A stretch of 33,000 nt of DNA from an uncultured Methanobrevibacter sp. (lineage in GTDB: Archaea > Methanobacteriota > Methanobacteria > Methanobacteriales > Methanobacteriaceae): assembly GCA_900318035.1 (NCBI GenBank), contig ONJC01000023.1, positions 1-33,000 on the forward strand, written 5' to 3'. The notes beneath the pieces were generated by a model that worked only from the letters and a program-made list of their open reading frames with translations, ran no database searches and had not been told where the DNA came from. Made by a program: the position numbers and the translations under genes. Positions 23,706 to 31,309 of this stretch are shown here, in pieces (the first letter of the stretch is position 1; the number at the start of each line of letters is the position of its first letter).

Positions 23706-24608
23706 CTAATCTATCAAAAACAGATAATACATGGATTCGCTCAATCTGGCATCGTTTGCATACCTTTCAAATCCAAGCGAATACTTAAGAAGAACTGACC
23801 TTGGAATCAGGAAGCTGTCCGATGACGGATTCAAGATTATGCCTTCCATATCCTCACTCAAAACGAAATTGACCAGCGTTGCCAGGTTAATTATCTGGGC
23901 ATACCTGTATCTGGTGGTGTCAACCTCCTTAATCTTATCTTTTGAGGAAAATATTGTCGCATATCTTCCGCCGATTCTGTCAAGATACATGTTGGCCATA
24001 GGACCTGTCTGCTTTTGTGATATCAGACCGTCAACGGCTTTGTCCGTCAAATCAAAATCGGATACCATAAGAGTTAAAAGACATGAGTTTGACAGCCTTT
24101 CAAAAAGCCCTTCCCAGTCTCCTATGTTTGCAGGATTTGCGCAGAAGCCTTCAAGGCTCCCATTGTCGATTGATGAGTATATGTCCTTAAGCTCATCTTC
24201 GCTATAGGGGTTGTTAGTAAAGAAATTGGTCTTTGGAATGTTTTCTATTCCCAGAATGAATTCCTTTTTGAAAAGGTATTTTTCAGAAGCGGGATTAAGA
24301 ATGTATCCCTCGATGTCTGTTGTTTTTATTATGTTTTGATAAAGCTCAAATGAATTGTTTAAAACCTCAATGTCATCGTTTCTGTAGAATTTGTGAAATT
24401 CATCCAGATCGGTGAAAAGTGGTGTTATCTTGGCGGATTCATCTTCATATATGATGAAATTCAGCCTGCCGTCCTGCCTTTTGGCGGGAATGTAAAGGTT
24501 GGAATATCTAAATTCGTTAATCAGTCTTAAAAAAAGCTCTTCGGTTATTTTGTTGTCATTGAGATAGATGTCTTCAATGGCAGACCTTAGGTGTTTGTGG
24601 CTTATCAT
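23706..24608 (-). CDS. Tandem SseB-like domain protein 1
   Basis: The 300-residue cytoplasmic protein contains two copies of a domain resembling the SseB N-terminal domain. Each has a beta strand, the core ..PLFTD.. or ATIFSSKD.., and an NP-containing strand before a hydrophobic hairpin. Copy 1 (about 35-125) shows ITPLFTDLDEFHKFY and EGYILNPASEKYLFKKEF. Copy 2 (about 175-285) shows TLMVSDFDL and EGIILNPSSDSFLIPRS. An N-terminal helix precedes them. SseB was named for a serine-sensitivity effect in E. coli; its biochemistry is unknown. First gene of a likely six-gene operon running to 20911. ATG 24608 has a TATA-like AT tract 25-30 bases upstream, so probably leaderless. Confidence 0.82.
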   Translation of the reverse strand: MISHKHLRSAIEDIYLNDNKITEELFLRLINEFRYSNLYIPAKRQDGRLNFIIYEDESAKITPLFTDLDEFHKFYRNDDIEVLNNSFELYQNIIKTTDIEGYILNPASEKYLFKKEFILGIENIPKTNFFTNNPYSEDELKDIYSSIDNGSLEGFCANPANIGDWEGLFERLSNSCLLTLMVSDFDLTDKAVDGLISQKQTGPMANMYLDRIGGRYATIFSSKDKIKEVDTTRYRYAQIINLATLVNFVLSEDMEGIILNPSSDSFLIPRSVLLKYSLGFERYANDARLSESMYYLFLID

Positions 24609-24624
24609 CGGTTTAAATTTATGT

Positions 24625-24666
24625 AAATAATAAAATAAAAAGTTGTTGTGGGATTCGGTCCCACAA
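24625..24666 (-). terminator. Strong terminator after tandem SseB protein 2
   Basis: On the minus strand TTGTGGGA (24666-24659) pairs with TCCCACAA (24653-24646) around a 5-base loop, followed by a U-rich stretch. It starts 2 bases after the stop codon of the upstream gene, separates it from the next operon, and the U-rich part also holds the next gene's TATA box. Confidence 0.85.
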
Positions 24667-24667
24667 T

Positions 24668-25609
24668 CTATAATATGAATGAATATTCAAGGGCGTTTTC
24701 AAGGCCAGGATCATCTATGACCACTTCAATTCCGCTTGCCTGCGGGAGAATGTCACTTCTTGCGATGAAATAGTCGTCAGTGGTCGGATTGATGACAACC
24801 CCATCCATATCGTTTCTCAGTATATAGTCAAAGAGTGCTGAAAGGACAGTTACCTGACCGTAATAGCTGTAGTCTTCATCTGATTTTGCAACATTTTTGA
24901 GGGATTGTGCATCTGTAAATACTGCTCCAAAGCGGATGTCGTCATCCTCAAAGCAGCAGAGATTGAATCCGTCAACATCATCCCCGTCAATAATTCCATC
25001 TTCTGCAAATTCGTCAAGTGAATCGTCACTTACTGTGATATTGAGGAGTGTGGAATTTGACAGCTCAACATAGAGTTTCTCTATATCAGTGTTGTTTTCC
25101 TCATCCCTGATGAATTCAACAAGGGAATCGTTTGTCACTGTTTCGAAAATTTCCTTGAGTTTTTCAGGACCATAGACCTCATAATCTTCACTTTCACCGG
25201 TGTCAACCTCAAAGAACATGTCATTGAGGAATTCTCTGTCAACCGGCATGAAGTTGCCTTCAATGTTGATCATGATTCCTTCAAAATCGTTTTCCATTAC
25301 CAGTTCCTTATATGTTTCAAAATCGAAGGTCAGAGGCTCATATCCGAAATCCTCATTTACATGTTTGTTGTACTCTTCGATATCAGTGAACAGCGGAATG
25401 AACGCAGAATCGTCATCATCGGATTCCAGGCGTTCAAATGATAATGAATCATCTTCCTGAATTGCAGGAATCAACAGATTTGATACCTTTAGCTCGAATA
25501 CAAAATTTAATAATAAATCCGCAGGGGCTTCTTCTTCTTTTTCCAAATAACTTATTAAATTATCCATTACATCTTTAAGATGATTGTTTGTAATATTGCA
25601 ACTTTGCAT
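24668..25609 (-). CDS. Tandem SseB-like domain protein 2
   Basis: The 313-residue protein is a clear paralogue of the proteins at 23706 and 31664 and is the most acidic of the three. Matching landmarks are LLIPAIQEDDSLSFE, FIPLFTDIEEYNKH and EGIMINIEGNFMPVDREFL in the first half. The second half has LSNSTLLNITVSDDSL and DGVVINPTTDDYFIARSDIL. It is monocistronic, with a strong terminator at 24625-24666, and is divergent from the winged-helix gene across a 189-base AT-rich region. That regulator could control it. Start at ATG 25609; no strong ribosome binding site is seen. Cytoplasmic, function unknown. Confidence 0.82.
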   Translation of the reverse strand: MQSCNITNNHLKDVMDNLISYLEKEEEAPADLLLNFVFELKVSNLLIPAIQEDDSLSFERLESDDDDSAFIPLFTDIEEYNKHVNEDFGYEPLTFDFETYKELVMENDFEGIMINIEGNFMPVDREFLNDMFFEVDTGESEDYEVYGPEKLKEIFETVTNDSLVEFIRDEENNTDIEKLYVELSNSTLLNITVSDDSLDEFAEDGIIDGDDVDGFNLCCFEDDDIRFGAVFTDAQSLKNVAKSDEDYSYYGQVTVLSALFDYILRNDMDGVVINPTTDDYFIARSDILPQASGIEVVIDDPGLENALEYSFIL

Positions 25610-25771
25610 AAGATCGCCAGTAATATTTTTATTGTTTTTAATATTAGTATTTTAAGTATATAAAACTTGATGTTTATTAGTGATTTATATTATATATAAA
25701 TGATGTTAGTATAACGAACAAAATAATATATACGGAGTTACAATTGAACACTAAAAAAATAACTATTAAAG

Positions 25772-25796
25772 TATTTATCTTTTAACAAAAAGATAA
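25772..25796 (+). promoter_or_regulatory. Promoter and autoregulatory-type operator of the winged-helix gene
   Basis: A TATA-like TATTTATC (25772-25779) lies about 25 bases from ATG 25799. A perfect 9-bp inverted repeat, TTATCTTTT (25775-25783) and AAAAGATAA (25788-25796) with a 4-base spacer, spans from the box to 2 bases before the ATG, covering the expected transcription start. A dimeric winged-helix protein bound here would block its own promoter. Confidence 0.55.
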
Positions 25797-25798
25797 TC

Positions 25799-26086
25799 AT
25801 GTCTGAGAAAATCAATGAAAAGGAAATATGGGAAAACATAGGTTACATCAAAATTTCCCCCACCAGGTACAAAATCCTGAAAACAATTGAAGACGAATTT
25901 GTCATGCCTTCTGAAATTGCAAAATCAACCGGCCTTCGAATAACACAGGTGTCCAATGCACTTCATGATTTGAAAAAGAAAAAGCTTGTCTACTGCATGA
26001 ACGAGGAAGCTACAAAAGGAAGGCTGTATCAGAATACCGAATTGGGTCTTGAAGTGCTTAAAAGGATTGAGGAAAACAAAAAATAA
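25799..26086 (+). CDS. Winged-helix DNA-binding regulator 1
   Basis: The 95-residue protein is almost entirely one winged-helix domain. Helix-turn-helix: MPSEIAKSTGLRITQVSNALHDLKKKKLV at about 39-67. The wing is CMNEEATKGRLYQNTELGLEV. It resembles the small archaeal ArsR-like/MarR-like transcription factors frequent in Methanobacteriales, and is paralogous to the gene at 26937 (same spacing, shared CxNExAxKxRxY). It probably binds as a dimer. An inverted repeat overlaps its own transcription start. Its stop codon is immediately followed by that of the convergent TPR-HIRAN gene. Start is ATG 25799, leaderless. Ligand unknown. Confidence 0.9.
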   Translation: MSEKINEKEIWENIGYIKISPTRYKILKTIEDEFVMPSEIAKSTGLRITQVSNALHDLKKKKLVYCMNEEATKGRLYQNTELGLEVLKRIEENKK

Positions 26087-26929
26087 CTATTTCACCAGCC
26101 TGCAGATTACATATTCATCAAGATATATCAGCACCACTTCCGCCTTTTTAAAATCCGTTTTTCTTATTTCAGTTGCGCTTTTCACATTTTCTATCAGAGT
26201 ATACTCATTGTTTGCAACATATCCTACCGTTTCACCTTCAAGCTCAACCCTTATGGCGTCGCTGTCATGATCATTGTCATCTTCCCTTATCAGATTAACG
26301 ATAATGCCTTTTTTAAACGGTTCCATGCCATAGTAGAATCTTGTTCCCGTGATGTTTATCAGCGTGTCTTTGGTATTTTTCAAAAAGTCAACCTGTTCGT
26401 CCAGTTTTCTTATCTCTTCGGTCATTCCTTCGGCTATAAGATAGCATCGCCTTGACTCGACAGGCCTTTCAAGACAGTCCAGAATGCTTCCCTTCAGATA
26501 CCAGAACCTTTCAAAATACTCGTCGTTTTTTGACATGGGCAGTATTGTTATGGCCTGTGTGATCAAATCCAAAGCCCTGTTCTTGTCGTTTAGAGAATTT
26601 GCCCATCGGTAAAGCATGCGGGCCTTGTTTTCATATATCTCTTCTGCATCATAAAGCTCAAGTGCCCTGTCATATGATTTCATGGAGTCGGAAAATCGGT
26701 TGAGGTTTTCCAGTATGACCCCCTTCAGGTTAGGGTATTCAAAATTAGTTTCGTCGTTTTCGATTGCCACATCTATAAGGCAAAGGGCTTCCTTATATCT
26801 TTTGGCTTTGTTTAACCGCAGTGCCTCGCTGTAGAGCACATCGGCTGTTGAGGTTTTTGGGGCGGGAGTGTCCTGACTTATGGTTTTTCTGTTCCAGTCG
26901 TCAAGACTTTCACCGTATTTCTTGTCCAT
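26087..26929 (-). CDS. TPR-HIRAN protein
   Basis: The 280-residue cytoplasmic protein has tetratricopeptide-type helical repeats at about 28-180 (LYSEALRLNKAKRYKEALCLIDVAI, LKGVILENLNRFSDSMKSYDRALEL). A C-terminal HIRAN domain follows at about 190-275: INITGTRFYYG, then NLIREDDNDHDSDAIRVELEG and VGYVANNEY. HIRAN domains bind DNA ends or occur with DNA-processing enzymes, or occur alone in stress contexts. A TPR-HIRAN fusion would bring a protein partner to such a site; that is inference. Start ATG 26929 with AGGTGAT upstream. It lies 7 bases after the winged-helix gene 2, which should be co-transcribed and control it. The domain match is by pattern. Confidence 0.78.
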   Translation of the reverse strand: MDKKYGESLDDWNRKTISQDTPAPKTSTADVLYSEALRLNKAKRYKEALCLIDVAIENDETNFEYPNLKGVILENLNRFSDSMKSYDRALELYDAEEIYENKARMLYRWANSLNDKNRALDLITQAITILPMSKNDEYFERFWYLKGSILDCLERPVESRRCYLIAEGMTEEIRKLDEQVDFLKNTKDTLINITGTRFYYGMEPFKKGIIVNLIREDDNDHDSDAIRVELEGETVGYVANNEYTLIENVKSATEIRKTDFKKAEVVLIYLDEYVICRLVK

Positions 26930-26936
26930 ACATCAC

Positions 26937-27203
26937 CTACAGGTTATCTACGTATTTGGCCACTTCCTCACCCATTTCAGTCAGCCTGTAGATTCTGTTC
27001 TTGTGGGCATCCTCATTGATGCATACCGCCACTTTACATTTTTTCAGCTGTCTTAAAACATTGGATATATGGTTGATTTTGATTCCTGAGTCTTTTGCAA
27101 TGGTGCTGGGGTTCTTTTCACTGCCCTGGAGGGCTTTAACCGCTCTTGCACGATATGATGAAATGTTGATGTATCCATATACCTTTAAAACTTCATCATC
27201 CAT
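26937..27203 (-). CDS. Winged-helix DNA-binding regulator 2
   Basis: The 88-residue paralogue of the regulator at 25799 has helix-turn-helix NPSTIAKDSGIKINHISNVLRQLKKCKVA at about 31-59 and wing CINEDAHKNRIYRLTEMGEE. ATG 27203 is the start: GAGGTGAA at 27211-27218 is a well-placed ribosome binding site, and the in-frame GTG 27215 lies in it. Upstream, 27228-27246 resembles one strand of the operator of regulator 1 with three bases missing. It heads a two-gene unit with the TPR-HIRAN protein. Ligand unknown. Confidence 0.88.
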   Translation of the reverse strand: MDDEVLKVYGYINISSYRARAVKALQGSEKNPSTIAKDSGIKINHISNVLRQLKKCKVAVCINEDAHKNRIYRLTEMGEEVAKYVDNL

Positions 27204-27271
27204 AATCGTATTCACCTCGCATTGTGTTTATCTTGTTAAAAATATATTTATTCAATGTTAAATATTTTTCC

Positions 27272-28387
27272 CTAATCGCCATAGTCCTTGACTGATGAGA
27301 TAAGACCTTCCATATCCTCGATGAGATTGTCAACATCACCGTCCTTTGATGAATCCATGCTCAATATAAGTTCGTTTGTCAAATCGTCAATCTTATCGAT
27401 GATTGATTCCATGATGCCGATTTTGGAGTCGAGTTCCCTATCAATTCTCGGTGAATCCTCAGTTGCAAGATGCAGGATGTTAAGTGCGGATTCGGATTCC
27501 TTGGCGAACACTTCAGAGGACTTGTCCACCATTGAAATGAATCTTGTGTAGGTTATCTGAGGAGGTGTGAATTTCTTTTCAATCACTTCACGTGCAACCT
27601 TTTCCTTTGCTGCAAATTCCTTTGTAAGGGCATTTACCTTATCCTCATATTGACGGAACTTAGGAATGACTTCAGGCTCCTGAGGCTGTCTTTTGAACAC
27701 TTTTGGAATTTTCGGCTTGGACTTTTCCTTTTTTTCAATCTTTTCAGGAGGTTTTTTGGGGCCGACACTTTTGGGATTTGTAGGATTCGGATTTGTCAGC
27801 TTGTGGATTCCCCATCCGACAAGAAATACTGGAGTTTCAATGATGAGTGCAAATAAGATCACTACGGCAAATGTTGCAAATCCGTATTGTGCCGCACATA
27901 ATAACGCAAAGACAATAAATACTGCAAATGAGATTACTTTGGTTTTTGACAGCACGAATTCACCTGTTTTTTTGTTCTGCCAGAAGAAGAACAGATGGAT
28001 AATGTCCTGTATGACGCCATAGTCATTGTATGTGATTACCGCATTTGAAGGCCTTCCCTTTATGATGTGGAAAATGAATCCGACAACGAATGTGATTGCT
28101 GAGAGGATAATTGCAAGGACAAAGGTTCCTGCCATAGCCGGTGAGGTGAAACTGGCAATGAACAGAAACAGGAATACGCAGATTGCGATTACCTTGGATT
28201 TTGCAAGTACATATTCCCCGTTATAATTCCAGTAGAGCAATGCCCTCTTGAAGCTTGATGGTTTGCCTTCATCTCTAACTGCAACGGCACTTTTCCTAAA
28301 TGACTGTGATTTGCATTCCGGGCAGAAGTTGGCCCTGACGTCAACCTTTGCTCCGCAGTTGTTACATGTCTTATAATCATTGTTCAT
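27272..28387 (-). CDS. Zinc-ribbon polytopic membrane protein with XpaC-like helical tail
   Basis: The 371-residue protein starts with a zinc ribbon (CNNC at residues 8-11, CPEC at 22-25). About four membrane helices follow (about 65-200), arranged as two similar units, each opening with an amphipathic strand (YWNYNGEYVLAKSKVI and FFWQNKKTGEFVLSKTKVI). A Lys/Pro-rich linker (KKPPEKIEKKEKSKPKIPK) leads to a C-terminal helical domain of about 130 residues with long charged helices. That domain resembles the XpaC/Halogen_Hydrol type found beside TelA in bacterial stress loci; the resemblance is tentative. Its start lies inside the AAA+ gene's last codons (11-base overlap), with GGGGAT as ribosome binding site, so the two proteins are probably partners. 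The tail would be cytoplasmic. Confidence 0.8.
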   Translation of the reverse strand: MNNDYKTCNNCGAKVDVRANFCPECKSQSFRKSAVAVRDEGKPSSFKRALLYWNYNGEYVLAKSKVIAICVFLFLFIASFTSPAMAGTFVLAIILSAITFVVGFIFHIIKGRPSNAVITYNDYGVIQDIIHLFFFWQNKKTGEFVLSKTKVISFAVFIVFALLCAAQYGFATFAVVILFALIIETPVFLVGWGIHKLTNPNPTNPKSVGPKKPPEKIEKKEKSKPKIPKVFKRQPQEPEVIPKFRQYEDKVNALTKEFAAKEKVAREVIEKKFTPPQITYTRFISMVDKSSEVFAKESESALNILHLATEDSPRIDRELDSKIGIMESIIDKIDDLTNELILSMDSSKDGDVDNLIEDMEGLISSVKDYGD

Positions 28388-29855
28388 CTTCATCATCCCC
28401 TATCAGGAAATCTTCATATGTTAAAGTGTTGAGCTCTTCATCAGATATCTCTTCTTCAAGTGCCAGTCTGTTGGCCTGTCTTGTTATTACCTCTTCGAAA
28501 AGGTTTCTAACAGCACGTCCGTTTGCGAAATTGCTTGAGCGGTGCTCATACATTGCCTCGAAATATTCCCTCAGGTACTGTTTTGCCGGCTCGTCAAGTG
28601 TGAGATTGGCTTCTGTTGCCATCAGCATGAATATTTCATAAAGCTCAGTTTCATTATAGTCCTCAAAGTATATGTATTTGTTGAATCTTGACTCGAGGCC
28701 GGGATTTGAGTGAAGGAAGCTGTCCATCAGCTGCGGATATCCTGCAACAATAACGATCAGGTCATCACGGTTGTCCTCCATTGCCTTTAAAAGGGTGTCA
28801 ATCGCTTCCTTTCCGTAGTCGTTTTCGCTTGCCTGGTTAAGTGAGTATGCCTCATCTATGAAAAGTATTCCTCCCATGGCGGATTTGATGACCTCCTGGG
28901 TCTTGATTGCGGTCTGGCCGACATAGCCTCCCACAAGGCCTGAGCGGTCTGTTTCAATAAGGTGTCCTTTGCTTAAAAGACCAATTTCATGATATATCTT
29001 GGCCAGTAGCCTTGCCACGGTTGTCTTTCCGGTTCCGGGATTTCCTGAAAACACCAAATGCAGGCTCATCGGTGGCTGCTTTATACCCCGTTCATCCCTC
29101 AGCTTTCTTATCTGAACCAGATTGATTAGGGAATTGACATCCTTTTTGACCTTTTTGAGACCTATGAGTTTGTTAAGCTCTTCGAGATATTCGTCAAGTG
29201 AGTGCTTTTCTTCTGTTTCTGGGATTTCCTGGGTCTCTGTTTCTATTTTCCCTAAAACCTGACTTGCGGTTTTTGTCATGAGATTTGTGGAGTCAATGTT
29301 TAATCTGCTTTTAAGGTTTGATATGAAGTCATTGAATCTTTTCAAGGTGGTGTCATCAACTTCTGTTCCGTCCACAAAGACAAACAGTCCTCCGCACATT
29401 CTGAAGCATTCAAACAGATTTGCAGAAAGTGATTCGGCTATTCCAAAGCCGTCTGTAAACTCATCTATTTTACCTGCATATTCAAATGAAGGAAGGAGTT
29501 TTGAGCCCATTTCTATGTCGCTTAAGGCCATAATGTCTGCTTTGGTGTATGATGCCTCCAGAAGCTCGTTTATGAATTCAAGTTCATTGTCGGTTATTAC
29601 ATTGTCACCAAGTCCAAGGTAGCCGAACCAATTGAACAGATCATCATAAAGCACGCTTTCATAATCGATGTCTTTAATCGGCGGGCAGAAGTCCTTCAGG
29701 CTGTTAACCGTTTTAATCAAAAACAGCATGCTGTTAAAGTAATCCTTGACAAAGCTAATATCGTGCTTCACTACCTCTCCACCACAGTTAGGGCAGGTTT
29801 CGTTGGTGTTGTCAACCACGCTTTTACAAACCGTACAAATTGTCCACTCAATCAT
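28377..29855 (-). CDS. Zinc-ribbon, TerB-like, CbxX/EccA-type AAA+ ATPase
   Basis: The 492-residue cytoplasmic protein has a zinc ribbon (CTVC at 7-10, CPNC at 21-24), then a helical domain (about 35-190) with two acidic-loop-plus-helix motifs, LGDNVITDNELEFINELL and VDGTEVDDTTLKRFNDFI, that resemble TerB stress-protein repeats. A full AAA+ module of the CbxX/CfxQ, SpoVK and EccA type follows at about 225-492: Walker A GNPGTGKTT at 271-279, Walker B ILFIDE at 330-335 and a probable arginine finger Arg390 (LESRF). Such ATPases form hexamers that remodel partner complexes, such as RuBisCO for CbxX. It overlaps and probably acts with the membrane protein at 27272. No RuBisCO or ESX genes are near, so the client is different. 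ATG 29855 with AGGGT upstream. TerB similarity is inference. Confidence 0.85.
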   Translation of the reverse strand: MIEWTICTVCKSVVDNTNETCPNCGGEVVKHDISFVKDYFNSMLFLIKTVNSLKDFCPPIKDIDYESVLYDDLFNWFGYLGLGDNVITDNELEFINELLEASYTKADIMALSDIEMGSKLLPSFEYAGKIDEFTDGFGIAESLSANLFECFRMCGGLFVFVDGTEVDDTTLKRFNDFISNLKSRLNIDSTNLMTKTASQVLGKIETETQEIPETEEKHSLDEYLEELNKLIGLKKVKKDVNSLINLVQIRKLRDERGIKQPPMSLHLVFSGNPGTGKTTVARLLAKIYHEIGLLSKGHLIETDRSGLVGGYVGQTAIKTQEVIKSAMGGILFIDEAYSLNQASENDYGKEAIDTLLKAMEDNRDDLIVIVAGYPQLMDSFLHSNPGLESRFNKYIYFEDYNETELYEIFMLMATEANLTLDEPAKQYLREYFEAMYEHRSSNFANGRAVRNLFEEVITRQANRLALEEEISDEELNTLTYEDFLIGDDEDEQ

Positions 29856-29978
29856 AATGAATACCCTGAAACTAATTTTGATAATATTTTTAACCTAATA
29901 TATTAATATAAATTTTGTTGGATTGGCTAAAATAAAAAAAGTTTAAAAATATATGATTGTTTAAGGTGATTGTTAAAA

Positions 29979-30113
29979 TTATCTTTTTTTCCTGACAAGC
30001 TCGGTCTTTGAGCCGGACTTATCCCAATATGTTTTAAGTTCCATCCCGCAGTTGATGCATCTAGTTGCGGTATCCTTGTTGGGATAGGAACAGTAGAAGC
30101 ATTGCTTTGTCAT
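29979..30113 (-). CDS. Zinc-ribbon microprotein (44 residues)
   Basis: A 44-residue cytoplasmic protein is almost only a zinc ribbon: CFYC at residues 5-8, CINC at 19-22, then a basic tail (KTELVRKKR). ATG 30113 is chosen because CGGAG stands 5 bases upstream; an upstream in-frame start lacks a ribosome binding site. It lies 10 bases after the other zinc-ribbon microprotein gene and probably shares its transcript. The tail would suit binding to nucleic acid or acidic proteins; this is inferred from charge. No family assigned. Confidence 0.7.
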   Translation of the reverse strand: MTKQCFYCSYPNKDTATRCINCGMELKTYWDKSGSKTELVRKKR

Positions 30114-30123
30114 ATCGGCTCCG

Positions 30124-30291
30124 TTAATCGTAGAAATCGGAATCGGCATAGCCCAATTCATCGGTTTCATCAAAGTTTAAATCATCATCATAGGTACCCC
30201 AGTCAGGGCTGTCTGACAAATCTGAACCGCAGTTCCAGCATGTTGCCCTTCCCGGACTGTTCAATTCTCCACATACATTGCAGGTTATCAT
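30124..30291 (-). CDS. Zinc-ribbon microprotein with acidic tail (55 residues)
   Basis: This short gene encodes 55 residues beginning MITCNVCGELNSPGRATCWN: CNVC at 4-7 and CWNC at 18-21 form a zinc ribbon. The rest is very acidic with aromatics (PDWGTYDDDLNFDETDELG). A strong AGGAGAT ribosome binding site precedes ATG 30291, and it ends at the TAA at 30126-30124. It lies 18 bases downstream of the Ada-like secreted protein and 10 upstream of a second zinc-ribbon microprotein with a basic tail, so the oppositely charged pair may bind each other. Function unknown. Confidence 0.75.
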   Translation of the reverse strand: MITCNVCGELNSPGRATCWNCGSDLSDSPDWGTYDDDLNFDETDELGYADSDFYD

Positions 30292-30309
30292 AATTTATCT
30301 CCTAAATAT

Positions 30310-30738
30310 TTAAGGCGAACAGCTTTTGCAGGGTGAATATCCTGCTGAAATCGCCTCTTGCCTACTTGAAAACGTAATCATGTTTCCGGATTTGATTCTG
30401 TGTGCATGTCCGCAGGACGGACGATGAAACTTGTCCGAGTTTGTGCTGCCGACATAACTTCCTCCGGAATCAGAGCTTTCATAATCATTTGATGTTTTTT
30501 TGCTTTTCGAATAGTGAGGGGAGCTGTCTGATGAATCCTCACTTTGGGTGTCTTTTGGAATGTCGCCTACAACCCTGTTGTATTCGCCTACAAGGTCATC
30601 ACCAGGACCGTCGTAATAGTCATTATCAACGGCGGAATCGGACAGCATGGATGACGGTGCGATGCCGAAGGCATGAAGCAGAACGATGCCGAACATGCAT
30701 GCGACCAATACTGTAGCTACACTCTTGCTTTCAACCAT
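30310..30738 (-). CDS. Exported protein with C-terminal Ada-like Cys/His metal-binding domain
   Basis: The 142-residue protein has an N-terminal hydrophobic helix (about 7-25) that acts as signal or anchor, a Ser/Asp-rich linker, and a compact C-terminal domain of about 48 residues. That domain reads YVGSTNSDKFHRPSCGHAHR, then SSRQEAISAGYSPCKSC. This is the metal-binding pattern (Cys, two or three His, C-x2-C) of Ada-type and thermonuclease-tail domains, which occur on many secreted proteins and may bind zinc or DNA. It is the second gene of a probable four-gene unit (30768, 30310, 30124, 29979). ATG 30738 has only a weak ribosome binding site. Function unknown. Confidence 0.78.
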   Translation of the reverse strand: MVESKSVATVLVACMFGIVLLHAFGIAPSSMLSDSAVDNDYYDGPGDDLVGEYNRVVGDIPKDTQSEDSSDSSPHYSKSKKTSNDYESSDSGGSYVGSTNSDKFHRPSCGHAHRIKSGNMITFSSRQEAISAGYSPCKSCSP

Positions 30739-30767
30739 TGATTGAACCCGCTTTTAACAATGCTAAT

Positions 30768-31172
30768 TTAAGCCGCTGAGATATGGTCCGGAGCGAACTC
30801 GTAACCTGAAACTGAAAGTCCGTTTACAACTGCATTATGCCTGTTTTGAGATACGAATTTTCCTTCAAGCTTTACGTCATTTCCTTCCATGCCGTTGAAT
30901 TCGGAGTGGTTTCCTTTTATGAATACAAATGTATTTCCCATTCCTACACGAACAACGTCCACATCAGCGCCCAGATCATTTTGTGAGTCTGAGGCTGTCT
31001 TTCCGAAGTAGGTTCCTGAAAATCTCACGCTTTCATCTGCGTTTGGCATCTTGATATAGTCCTCTTCAACATTCTTGTATGCATCGTTGCTGAAAAGTGT
31101 GAATGCAAGAACCGCAAGGATAACAACAGCCACAACAGCAATTATTATGATTTTTGTATCATCAATCTTAAT
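30768..31172 (-). CDS. Anchored exported OB-fold-like protein, possible AUU start
   Basis: The 134-residue reading begins at an ATT codon at 31172-31170, six bases after a strong GGGGGA site (31184-31179), and gives xKIDDTKIIIIAVVAVVIL, a full anchor helix like those at 18408 and 20529. The only standard in-frame start, GTG 31133, would cut the helix to about 14 residues; no in-frame ATG exists upstream before a stop. The extracellular part (about 45-125) is beta-rich (VRFSGTYFGKT, NDVKLEGKFV, NGLSVSGYEF) and resembles OB-fold/tRNA_anti-like domains. First gene of a four-gene unit with the Ada-like protein and two zinc-ribbon microproteins. The start is uncertain: a real AUU start, an ATG-to-ATT mutation, or a base error. 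Confidence 0.65.
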   Translation of the reverse strand: MKIDDTKIIIIAVVAVVILAVLAFTLFSNDAYKNVEEDYIKMPNADESVRFSGTYFGKTASDSQNDLGADVDVVRVGMGNTFVFIKGNHSEFNGMEGNDVKLEGKFVSQNRHNAVVNGLSVSGYEFAPDHISAA

Positions 31173-31309
31173 AGATAATCCCCCAATAAATTTTCAATCT
31201 AGATATTAATTAATATGATATTTATGAGTAAGATGTTAAATATTTAACTAGATTTTTTCTGGAATTATCTTAATCATATTGAATTTGCATGGTTTGAATA
31301 TTGCTCGGT

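Noticed and set aside
28377..29855. Type VII secretion locus, because the AAA+ ATPase is EccA-like
   Set aside because: No FtsK/EccC ATPase, WXG100 protein or other secretion component is visible in the window.
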